From NCBI GenBank assembly GCA_023663365.1, contig JAMPHP010000001.1, forward strand, positions 1,398,027 to 1,462,026: a stretch of 64,000 nucleotides of DNA. Direction: 5' to 3'. Every line of letters begins with the position of its first letter. Positions within the stretch are counted from its first letter, which is position 1. A model generated the notes under the pieces. The model was not told the DNA's origin. It ran no database searches and saw only the letters and a program-made list of their open reading frames with translations. This DNA comes from Muribaculaceae bacterium (GTDB taxonomy: Bacteria > Bacteroidota > Bacteroidia > Bacteroidales > Muribaculaceae). Positions 46,676 to 53,807 of this stretch are shown here, in pieces. The translations under genes were made by a program, and so were the position numbers.

Positions 46676-46707
46676 CTTGCCTGTATGAAGTAAATATATT
46701 AACTTCG
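46676..46707 (+). promoter_or_regulatory. Possible promoter of the AraC gene
   Basis: CTTG (46676-46679), 20-base spacer, TAACTTCG (46700-46707), one mismatch from the -7 consensus. If used, transcription starts near 46713, which favours the ATG at 46737 over that at 46716. Confidence 0.55.
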
Positions 46708-46736
46708 CAAAGCTTATGACGAGTCGATTGACAGCA

Positions 46737-47567
46737 ATGAAACCCGGCGACAGAATACCCGAAAAGAGATTGACGGCGGTCACTGACCGTCGGTTCATGC
46801 TTCGCCATGACTACGACGGCGCAGCCAGAGAACCGGCGGGGCGCTTTCATCGCGACGACTATTTCCTGATAGGTGTGGTCTGTGCCGGCCGATATTCGCT
46901 GTCGATTGATTTTCAGGATTTCAGCGTGGCCGAAGGCAATGCCGTGATTATCTGCCCCGGGCAGGTTCATGCTCCGCTGGAAGATTGCAGCGGTGAAGGT
47001 TTCGCCCTCGCTCTCGCTCCTGACTTGCTGTCGGACAAAGATTTGGCGGCAATCAATGAATTGCAATTGACCGATAAGATTACCCAACTGCCTGCAAGCG
47101 ATTTGCGTGATATTGTCGGCTTATATGAAGTCCTCAAGCGTAGAAACGGCACCGCCGGCGATGCGGAGTTGGCTTTGGTGTCGGCAATTAAATCAATAGT
47201 GATAGCGAATGTCAGGGCCGGCAGCACCATTGTACCGCACCGCTATCAGCGCCTCGCAATCGCTTTCAGGCAACTTCTGGAGCAGAATGTCGGCACAGTG
47301 AAGAGTCCGGCGAAGTATGCCCGGATGCTAAGCGTGTCGGGCGTATATCTCAACGAAGCCCTTAAGGCAGCCACAGGTAAAAGCGTGAGCCGTCTTATCG
47401 GGGAATATGTCACGACCATGGCCAAAAGAGAACTGTGCCACACCGGCCGCAGTGCGCAGGAGATTGCCAATGACTTGGGCTACGATGATTACAGCTACTT
47501 TTCGCGGCTGTTTCGGCGCCACGCAGGGATGAGCCCGATGGCCTTCCGAAGAAAATACCTCGAATAG
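46737..47567 (+). CDS. AraC-family transcriptional regulator
   Basis: 276 residues from the ATG at 46737 (an earlier ATG at 46716 adds seven residues and is possible). An N-terminal cupin-like region has FHRDDYFLIGVVCAGRYSLS and NAVIICPGQVHAPLEDC, a sensing pocket form seen in AraC proteins that bind small molecules. The C-terminal helix-turn-helix pair is YARMLSVSGVYLNEALKAAT and SAQEIANDLGYDDYSYFSRL followed by FRRHAGMSPMAFRRKY. Its targets are unknown; it follows pbpC and precedes the ferredoxin gene in the same direction. Confidence 0.9.
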   Translation: MKPGDRIPEKRLTAVTDRRFMLRHDYDGAAREPAGRFHRDDYFLIGVVCAGRYSLSIDFQDFSVAEGNAVIICPGQVHAPLEDCSGEGFALALAPDLLSDKDLAAINELQLTDKITQLPASDLRDIVGLYEVLKRRNGTAGDAELALVSAIKSIVIANVRAGSTIVPHRYQRLAIAFRQLLEQNVGTVKSPAKYARMLSVSGVYLNEALKAATGKSVSRLIGEYVTTMAKRELCHTGRSAQEIANDLGYDDYSYFSRLFRRHAGMSPMAFRRKYLE

Positions 47568-47637
47568 TCCAAGTATTGCCTCAAATCAGCCATGGCGGTT
47601 TACGGCAAAATTCTCTTACTTTGCACTCAAAAAAACT

Positions 47638-47868
47638 ATGGGAATACTCGACAAACTTCGCAATCGCAACAGCACTGCATACATCACTGTCAATTCGCGC
47701 CGCTGCGTGGCCTGCTGGGAGTGCTATGAGGCTTGTCCGCGGCAAGTACTTGGCAAAATAGACTTCCTCGGCCATCGGCATATAAAGATTAAAAACGCCG
47801 CCGGTTGCATCGGATGCATGAAATGCGTCAAAGCGTGCAGCCACGGCGCAATCAGTAAGATTAATTGA
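47638..47868 (+). CDS. Small 4Fe-4S ferredoxin-type protein
   Basis: 76 residues with two complete [4Fe-4S] binding motifs, CVACWECYEACP (residues 23-34) and CIGCMKCVKACS (about 57-68), with the usual CxxCxxCxxxC spacing. The N-terminus is basic and not a signal peptide, so it should be a cytoplasmic electron carrier or a cluster-bearing subunit. The tandem-GNAT gene starts 5 nt after its stop, which is an unusual pairing. Confidence 0.88.
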   Translation: MGILDKLRNRNSTAYITVNSRRCVACWECYEACPRQVLGKIDFLGHRHIKIKNAAGCIGCMKCVKACSHGAISKIN

Positions 47869-47873
47869 ATGAA

Positions 47874-48725
47874 ATGGAAATAAGAAATCTCGAGCACACA
47901 GACTTTGACACGCTTTTCGATTGCTTTGAGCAGGCTTTTGCCGACTATGCCGTGCACTTCGGCAAGGAGGAGCTGCGCTCTATGCTCACGCGGCGCGGCT
48001 TCTGTCCGCGGCTTTCGTTCGCGGCCTTCGACAATGATCTTCCCGTGGCTTTTACCATCAATGGCATAGGGCCGTGCGACGGCATCCTTTCGGCTTACGA
48101 CATTGCCACAGGCGCAATCAAGGAGTATCGCGGCCAGGGTGTGGCAGGCGAGCTCTTCGCTCATGCCCTGCCTTTGCTCAAGGAGGCAGGAGTAGGGCAG
48201 TATGTGCTTGAAGTTCTGCAGGACAACAGCAAAGCCCTGGCGGTGTACCGCAGGATGAATTTCACGGTAAGCCGCGAATTCGACTGCTTCCGCCAAAGCA
48301 TAGCACTGATAGCCGGGGAGCGAGGCAGCGCTGAGTGTGAGGTGAAAGCGATTGATATTGCCTCGGTGAGGCATGCCTTCGGCTTCTGCGACTTCAGCCC
48401 GTCGTGGCAAAATAGTCTTGACTCCATCGAAAGAGGGTGGTCGGGGCTGATTGCTCTCGGGGCTTATATCGCCGGAGCTTTGGCGGGCTGCTGTGTGCTC
48501 GACCCTCTCACAGGTGACTTGGCCATGCTTGTGGTGAGCGCAGAGTACCGCCGCAGAGGCATCGCCACACGACTGCTCAGTGAAGCTCTCGGCAGAATGA
48601 AAACCGACAGCATCAAGGTGCTCAACGTAGCCTCAGACTACGCTCCCATGCACGACTTTCTTGCGACCCGGAATATACCGCTTGCGAGCCGACAGTTTGA
48701 GATGTGTTACCTCCTGAACAATTGA
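47874..48725 (+). CDS. Tandem GNAT N-acetyltransferase
   Basis: 283 residues from the ATG at 47874 (a TTG at 47865 is in frame). Two GNAT domains follow each other: the first (about 1-135) has acetyl-CoA loop IKEYRGQGVAGELFAHALPL and EVLQDNSKALAVYRRMNFTV; the second (about 145-283) has LVVSAEYRRRGIATRLLSEA. In such tandems often one domain is catalytic and the other structural. The substrate is unknown. Translation is likely coupled to the ferredoxin gene upstream. Downstream lies a long repeat-rich stretch without clear genes. Confidence 0.88.
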   Translation: MEIRNLEHTDFDTLFDCFEQAFADYAVHFGKEELRSMLTRRGFCPRLSFAAFDNDLPVAFTINGIGPCDGILSAYDIATGAIKEYRGQGVAGELFAHALPLLKEAGVGQYVLEVLQDNSKALAVYRRMNFTVSREFDCFRQSIALIAGERGSAECEVKAIDIASVRHAFGFCDFSPSWQNSLDSIERGWSGLIALGAYIAGALAGCCVLDPLTGDLAMLVVSAEYRRRGIATRLLSEALGRMKTDSIKVLNVASDYAPMHDFLATRNIPLASRQFEMCYLLNN

Positions 48726-49224
48726 AGACCAGCGAGGGCAGGTCAACTACCGCTTCGGCAGTACGGTCGCCATCAATGGCGACCACAGACGCCAACGTAT
48801 CCGCAAATACACGCGCCGCCCAACTCTCATTCAACGGCTCCCCACCGAGGGGATTCCTCGGCTCTACGAGCTCCCAAGGCTAAGGTCTTGAAGACCCGCT
48901 TGTGCCGGAAAAAGCCTAAGAGGGTGTTTCAAAATTCTTGTTAATTTTAAGCCGTGGGTAATTTCTTTCAAAATGCCAAATATACTCTTAGATAGCCGGC
49001 GTAGCTTATTTAGCTTATTAGGGTCTTTAAGGTCGGTAGGGTCTTTAAGGAGTTTAAGGGGGCGCTACGATTAGCAATATGTCAAAGTACTCTTTGCTGC
49101 GGTTTGGCTTTGGGCCGCGGGGCAGCTACCGCAGCTGAAGGAATTATAAATTGCAAATTATAAATTATAAATTCGTTGGCGGCGGGGGATGGTGGACTGT
49201 TCGTGCGTTTTTGCCTTTCACCTT
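48726..49224. repeat. Gene-free repeat-rich stretch, left side
   Basis: No convincing gene. It holds module A (48761-48784, GGTCGCCAT/ATGGCGACC near-palindrome), module B (48861-48896, core CTACGAGCT and AAGGCTAAGGTCTT) and module C (49025-49049, CTTTAAGGTCGGTAGGG then CTTTAAG). All three recur at 49992-50102, A and B reversed and C direct. Module B agrees with the reverse complement of its partner at 33 of 36 positions. Confidence 0.7.
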
Positions 49225-49866
49225 CTATTTCTGACTTTCCTGGGTTTGGTAATCGCCTTGGCGCTTGCGCAGCAAGAAACCCCACTGTAGGGTTGCGGGG
49301 GATTCGGAGATCCCCCGCGGCGTAAGGGCGGCGAGGACTCGGTAGTCCTCGAGTGAGATTTGGGGCTCGAACTTTGAGGGGAGGTCGGGGATGCGGCGGT
49401 TCTCGGGGGTGTGGTATATGAGGACTGTGCCGGGGTAGTCGTTGATGAGGATGGGGTTGATGACGCGGTTGATGATGCGCGCGTAGGCCGGGTGGAGGCC
49501 GTGGACAAGGCATATCTGGAAGGTGGTGCCTCGGATGCGGTCGACTCTCGCGTGGCTTGCCGTGCATGTTGGCGGTCGGAAGAGTCGCAAGCCGAGTGCC
49601 TTTGCTATTGGTCGGCGCTCGGCTATGATGCAGGTGTCGAGGTCGGGGTTGAGGTGCTGAAGCCAGCTGATGTATGACAGGAGGACGTTGGTGCTGTCGT
49701 GGCCGGGCGGGTCGATGATGTGTGCCCGCACTACGCCTGTGCGCCTGCGCTGTCGCTCCATGGTGAATATGGCGCTCCGCTCGCTCCAACGCAGTGGAGC
49801 CCCGTGCCATCGGCGGAACGGGGCTGTGATGTCGGCGCGGCGATATGTGCGGGCGTGGTGCTGCAT
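49225..49866 (-). CDS. Uncertain ORF, possible remnant of a phage terminase-like ATPase
   Basis: 213 codons; the most protein-like frame in the stretch. The middle reads IIDPPGHDSTNVLLSYISWL and then LNPDLDTCIIAERRPIAKAL, which recalls the P-loop and following helix-strand of large terminases (PPxHGKST...NPDLxxLIxSxT). Here Asp replaces the catalytic Lys of the P-loop, so an active ATPase is unlikely. The C-terminal end runs through a GC-rich hairpin repeat (49297-49316), another sign of decay. It might start at 49761 (MERQRRRTG). It lies between the two sets of repeated modules. I cannot exclude a real but unrelated gene. Confidence 0.4.
   Translation of the reverse strand: MQHHARTYRRADITAPFRRWHGAPLRWSERSAIFTMERQRRRTGVVRAHIIDPPGHDSTNVLLSYISWLQHLNPDLDTCIIAERRPIAKALGLRLFRPPTCTASHARVDRIRGTTFQICLVHGLHPAYARIINRVINPILINDYPGTVLIYHTPENRRIPDLPSKFEPQISLEDYRVLAALTPRGISESPATLQWGFLLRKRQGDYQTQESQK
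49297..49316. repeat. GC-rich hairpin, copy inside an ORF end
   Basis: GGGGGAT (49297-49303) and ATCCCCC (49310-49316) pair with a 6-nt loop, then CGCGGCG follows; the same string GGGGGATTCGG...TCCCCCGCGGCG occurs at 12140-12195. Confidence 0.65.
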
Positions 49867-50169
49867 ATTGCGCGCAAAGATAGAGGCTCGGCCGAGGGAA
49901 TTGAGCGGGCTTTTCCCTTTTTAAGGGATTTAAGGGCTTTTTTCGAGATTCGGAAAACGCCTTGGCGCTTTCGGATGCGCTGCGCATTTGCGGTCGCCAT
50001 AGATGGGCGACCGTACGGTCAGCAGGCCTAGGGCTTTAGGGGCTTTAAGGTCGGTAGGGACTTTAAGATCTTAAAGACCTTAGCCTTGGAAGCTCGTAGA
50101 GCGAACTCCGAATAAAGGTATGCACCGGCATTTCAGCTTGTGCCCTTCTTCCCCGCATTGGGGTGAGCC
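49867..50169. repeat. Gene-free repeat-rich stretch, right side
   Basis: No convincing gene. Contains module A' (49992-50016), module C' (50043-50067, same orientation as 49025-49049, 24 of 25 identical) and module B' (50067-50102, reverse orientation to 48861-48896). C' and B' touch. Confidence 0.7.
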
Positions 50170-51096
50170 TCAGCGCTCGATTTTGAGCACCGCCTTGAGC
50201 ACCTGCATGTCGGGATCGTGACGGCGGCAGCGGGCCAGCCACTTCTGGAAGCGGGCGAAATCGGTCTGGCGCGGAAGAAGCTCTATGGCATTTCCGTGGC
50301 GGTCGTATGCCACCGAGCCTGCCGCCGAGCTGTTGGTGTCGGCCACTTTCACAAACTCATTGGGCGAGAAGATGAGGTAGAGCTGGTTGATGTCGAGCTC
50401 GCCGTGAGCGTTCATCTTAATGCGTGCCACGCGTCCGTCGCCATCGTTGGCATCGACAGGCGAGAAGAAGATATAAGGTTTGTCGGCTTCGATGGCGTAG
50501 GCCCCCTCGCGCTGCCCGCGATATGGCAGCAGGCACTGCATGGTGTGTGCGGCATCGTCGTCGCTGAGATACACGGTGAGGTAGCCGCTCACCGGCGAGC
50601 AGAAGTACACGTACATGTAGTCGCCGACGCGGAATGTGAAGTCGCGCAGGCGGTCGCGGTCGGGGTCGGTGCCGTTGAAGAGCACGGCCCAGTCGAGATC
50701 GATGCGGCAGCCTTTGATTTCGCGGATGCGTCCGCGGAGCTTCACGTGATATACAAATTCATTGCGGTAGGGCTCCACGGTCACGGTAGTGTCGCCAAGA
50801 GTCTCGATCCACTCGCCGCGTACATCCGAAGCGGTGAACATGTGGAACTCGTCGGTCTCCCGGCGGCCATCGCTGCGCAGGATCGAGATATTGTCCTTGC
50901 TAAGGCTCGACCCGAACTCCCGCGCTATGGCATTGAGCTGCGCCATCTCGATGGCTTCGGCGCGGGCTCGGCGGGGAGTCATGTCGGCAGGAGCATAGTA
51001 GTCGTACTCAGCCGTGACGGTGGCTGTGCGCTGCCCGAAAGCAGCGCACAGCGCCGACAGGATGAGTACGCTCGCGGCGAGGCGTTTAGAAAGCAT
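50170..51096 (-). CDS. Exported DUF4384 protein of the caspase operon
   Basis: 308 residues with a signal peptide (LAASVLILSALCAAFG). The first half has a helix rich in Arg/Ala (MTPRRARAEAIEMAQLNAIA) as in LPP20-like domains; the second half is DUF4384, with VGDYMYVYFCSPVSGYLTVY and YIFFSPVDANDGDGR. DUF4384 is often found fused or beside caspase-like proteases and kinases in bacteria. Last gene of the four-gene operon; its start overlaps the previous stop by 11 nt. Probably periplasmic. Function unknown; it may bind a ligand or substrate for the protease. Confidence 0.82.
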   Translation of the reverse strand: MLSKRLAASVLILSALCAAFGQRTATVTAEYDYYAPADMTPRRARAEAIEMAQLNAIAREFGSSLSKDNISILRSDGRRETDEFHMFTASDVRGEWIETLGDTTVTVEPYRNEFVYHVKLRGRIREIKGCRIDLDWAVLFNGTDPDRDRLRDFTFRVGDYMYVYFCSPVSGYLTVYLSDDDAAHTMQCLLPYRGQREGAYAIEADKPYIFFSPVDANDGDGRVARIKMNAHGELDINQLYLIFSPNEFVKVADTNSSAAGSVAYDRHGNAIELLPRQTDFARFQKWLARCRRHDPDMQVLKAVLKIER

Positions 51097-51793
51097 AGCC
51101 TACCGATACGTTGGGCATGCAGTTCCAGCGACCTTCAAAATTCATGGTGTGCGTATAGCCTACGGAGAAATTGAAATGGTTGAATTTGAAGAGCAAGCCG
51201 CCGTCGATGGCTGCACCGGCTTCCCAATATTCGTAATCATAGTAACTTCCGCTAGAATACTCTTCATACGAAATACCTCCATAGCCGATGCCGAGATATG
51301 CATAGAATTTGCTTGATATGCGCTTTGTGGCACCGAGTACGGCAATCATGCCATAGCCCATGTCATCGCCGGCTGTTGGCACCATCACTTTGGCATATCC
51401 GCCCCACTTGCCGAGATAGCCGCCCATAAGGCCGATTTGGCCTGAGTCGAAATCGCCTATAGAGTATCCGCCGGCAGCATTTATGAACCATGCGCCTTTG
51501 TTGTAGGGGGAAAGAGTGAAGATCATGTCGCGGTAGAAGTCGGTCTTGAGCTTTCGGTCGTTCATGCCGGCATAGCGAGCCGTGACGGACTTAAGCCACA
51601 CGGGCACCTCGAAAGAGAAAGTACCGTCGGCGTTGGTAAGAGTGGTCTCGGCACCGCCGGTGGCAAATACTTCGGCGCCGGGCAGAGGGTTTCCGTTCTT
51701 GTCGATTACGGCACCTCGCACGGTGCGTGTCGACTGCGCTCCGGCTGCAAGTACGCCGAGCATAAGCATGGTGATGAAGATTAATCTTTTCAT
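51086..51793 (-). CDS. Outer-membrane-like protein with carboxypeptidase-regulatory domain
   Basis: 235 residues: signal peptide (LIFITMLMLGVLAAGAQS), a carboxypeptidase-regulatory-like beta sandwich (about 21-85, TVRGAVIDKNGNPLPGAEVF), then beta strands with the look of a small outer-membrane barrel (GYSIGDFDSGQIGLMGGYLG, FKFNHFNFSVGYTHTMNFEG) ending in VSVGYAF with a terminal Phe. It overlaps the DUF4384 gene by 11 nt and starts 22 nt after the caspase gene, so it should belong to the same envelope machine, perhaps as its outer-membrane anchor. Confidence 0.78.
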   Translation of the reverse strand: MKRLIFITMLMLGVLAAGAQSTRTVRGAVIDKNGNPLPGAEVFATGGAETTLTNADGTFSFEVPVWLKSVTARYAGMNDRKLKTDFYRDMIFTLSPYNKGAWFINAAGGYSIGDFDSGQIGLMGGYLGKWGGYAKVMVPTAGDDMGYGMIAVLGATKRISSKFYAYLGIGYGGISYEEYSSGSYYDYEYWEAGAAIDGGLLFKFNHFNFSVGYTHTMNFEGRWNCMPNVSVGYAF

Positions 51794-51815
51794 TTTTATT
51801 GGATGATTGGTTTAG

Positions 51816-53801
51816 TCAGTTCAGAAGGGTGCGCGACTCCCACGCGGAGCCGAGGGCCGGCGAAGCTTTCACGGTGGGTGTCTGGTGCTTGTTTTTCTTG
51901 TCGAAAGCTTTGTTGTCCACATCGCGGCTGATGCGGTCGGCAAGCTCGCGCAGGGTGATGTCGCCGCGTGTTTCCTGCAGCGCTTTGAGCAGATAGTAGG
52001 TGAAGAAGCCGTGGTTTTGCTCGTCGTAGCCCATGGCTGTCTGCTTGCCGGTGGTTGCGCTGAACACCACGGTGTTGCCTTTGGCCACGAGGTCCTCGAC
52101 CTCGTACTCCACAAATCGCTCGGCAAATATCATGCCGCTGCTGCGGGTTGCGCCGCTGAAGCAGGCATCGAGAAAGACGGTCACGTTGCGGGCGGGCATA
52201 TTGTCGAAGCTCTCGTAGAGAGACTCCAGCGAGTAGCAGGTCTCGAAGTCGGTGCCGCTCACATCCGATGGCAGGAGGTAGGCGGCGCTGTTTGCCACAT
52301 CGGGTATGCCATGGCCTGCGTAGTAGAAGATGATGTTGAGGCGGTCGGGGTTCATGGCTGTCTTTTGCTCAAGATAGCGCACTTGCTCCTTAATCTCGGC
52401 CTGTGTTGCATCGTCGATACGGCGGATATTATCGGCGGGTATGCCGAGCACCTTGTTGCAGTAGGTGGCAAATACGCCGGCATCGTTGCGTGCGTAGTTT
52501 ACTTTGGCATGGTGCTTGTAGTTCTCGTTGCCGATAATCACGGCGTAGGTGCGGTCGTTGCGGTGCCCGGCTTCGGGGATGTTGATGTCGACGTCCGACT
52601 TTGGGCCTTGGTCGCCGGCATCCTCGGTGGCTGCAGCGAGCTCCACGGTAGGGCGGTAGGAGAGGTCGAGGGTAGGGATGTCGGAGCGGTCGACTGTCTT
52701 GCTGCGAAGGGCCGATAGGGTAGTGTTGGCCTCCTTGAGGCGAGCGCCGTCGTTGTTTATGCTGTAGCACATGGCAAGGGCGCGGGCCACATTGACGGCA
52801 TAGGGGGTGTTGGCGAGCACGTCGCGCAGCACGGGAGCGGCCTCGGCATATAGCGCCTTGGCCTGCGAGGTGAGGGTAGAGGCCTCCGACGATTTCACGC
52901 CCGGTGCCTTGGAGCGCTGCCAGGCCTCGGTGGCGGCATTGTATAGGTTGAAGCCAAGATGGCAGGCATAGTCGAGGCTGCTCTTATTGAGGCCGTAGAG
53001 GCGGCGGAAGGTGTCGGCGGCATCGCCGTAGCGCTTGGCGCGCTCGAAGTATTTGCCTTGGTACTCAAGCAGGCCGGTATGGTTGGGCGTTGCGGCAAGG
53101 GCACGGCTCAGCAGCGGCCCCATGAGTTCGTCGTTGGAAGTCTTGCCGCACGACTCAATGCCTATCAAGGTCATGTTCCTGTTGTTAGGGAAGTAGCGTA
53201 TGCCTTGCGACACGATGTAGACGGCACGGTCGTAGTCGCGCCGCTCGTAGAAGCATCGTGCCAGCCCCTCGAAGGCGAGCTCGCGGTTCTGGGTGTCGGT
53301 GGTGTTGAGGTAGGCCTCGAAGTACTTTGTGGCACGGATGTAGTCGCCGCGGTTGAAGCTGTTTGTGGCAGCCAGGTTTGCAAGGATGGGATAGCCCGCG
53401 TCCTCACTGAGGTGCTCGTCGGCCATGGCGGAGATGAGCGAGAGGTCGACGTAGGCGCAGGCAAAGTCGAGCACCTTGTCCTGGCGGTTGAGCGAGGCAT
53501 AGTAGTAGGCGCCGTCGCTCAGCAGCGGGAAAAGCTCGCGCAGAGCGCTCTTGCACTGAGCGTAACGGCTGTCGTCGGGGCGCATACGCTCTATGGCATC
53601 GCGGTAGGCACCGAAGGATGTCTGCACCGAGGAGTAAGCCGAAGTGCCGGGCGTGCCTGCCGATGCGGCGGCACGATAGTCGGTGAGAGCCCTCTCGCCA
53701 AGTGCTGTCAGAGCGGCGATTTCAGCCTCCGAAGCCTGCGCGCCCAAGATGGCGATGGCAGATATAAGAATCGTAATTAAAGTCCTTAACATGCTATACA
53801 T
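51816..53801 (-). CDS. Exported caspase-like (C14) protease with TPR-like repeats
   Basis: 661 residues: signal peptide (LITILISAIAILGAQA), about 350 residues of helical TPR-like repeats (FEAYLNTTDTQNRELAFEGL, CFYERRDYDRAVYIVSQGIR), then a caspase p20-like domain from RTYAVIIGNENYKHHAKVNY. The dyad is His497 in IIFYYAGHGIPD and Cys547 in VFLDACFSGATRSSG; both are intact. The usual basic-residue-specific metacaspase S1 pocket residues cannot be assigned by eye. Because it is exported, it should act in the periplasm or at the surface rather than in cytoplasmic cell suicide. Start at 53801 or 53792. It begins 6 nt after the WD40 gene stops. Confidence 0.92.
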   Translation of the reverse strand: MYSMLRTLITILISAIAILGAQASEAEIAALTALGERALTDYRAAASAGTPGTSAYSSVQTSFGAYRDAIERMRPDDSRYAQCKSALRELFPLLSDGAYYYASLNRQDKVLDFACAYVDLSLISAMADEHLSEDAGYPILANLAATNSFNRGDYIRATKYFEAYLNTTDTQNRELAFEGLARCFYERRDYDRAVYIVSQGIRYFPNNRNMTLIGIESCGKTSNDELMGPLLSRALAATPNHTGLLEYQGKYFERAKRYGDAADTFRRLYGLNKSSLDYACHLGFNLYNAATEAWQRSKAPGVKSSEASTLTSQAKALYAEAAPVLRDVLANTPYAVNVARALAMCYSINNDGARLKEANTTLSALRSKTVDRSDIPTLDLSYRPTVELAAATEDAGDQGPKSDVDINIPEAGHRNDRTYAVIIGNENYKHHAKVNYARNDAGVFATYCNKVLGIPADNIRRIDDATQAEIKEQVRYLEQKTAMNPDRLNIIFYYAGHGIPDVANSAAYLLPSDVSGTDFETCYSLESLYESFDNMPARNVTVFLDACFSGATRSSGMIFAERFVEYEVEDLVAKGNTVVFSATTGKQTAMGYDEQNHGFFTYYLLKALQETRGDITLRELADRISRDVDNKAFDKKNKHQTPTVKASPALGSAWESRTLLN

Positions 53802-53807
53802 AAGGTG

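Noticed and set aside
49082..49987. Minus-strand frame of 301 codons overlapping the terminase-like ORF
   Set aside because: Extremely rich in Pro, Arg and His and crosses repeats and an AT-rich tract; composition is that of a shadow frame.
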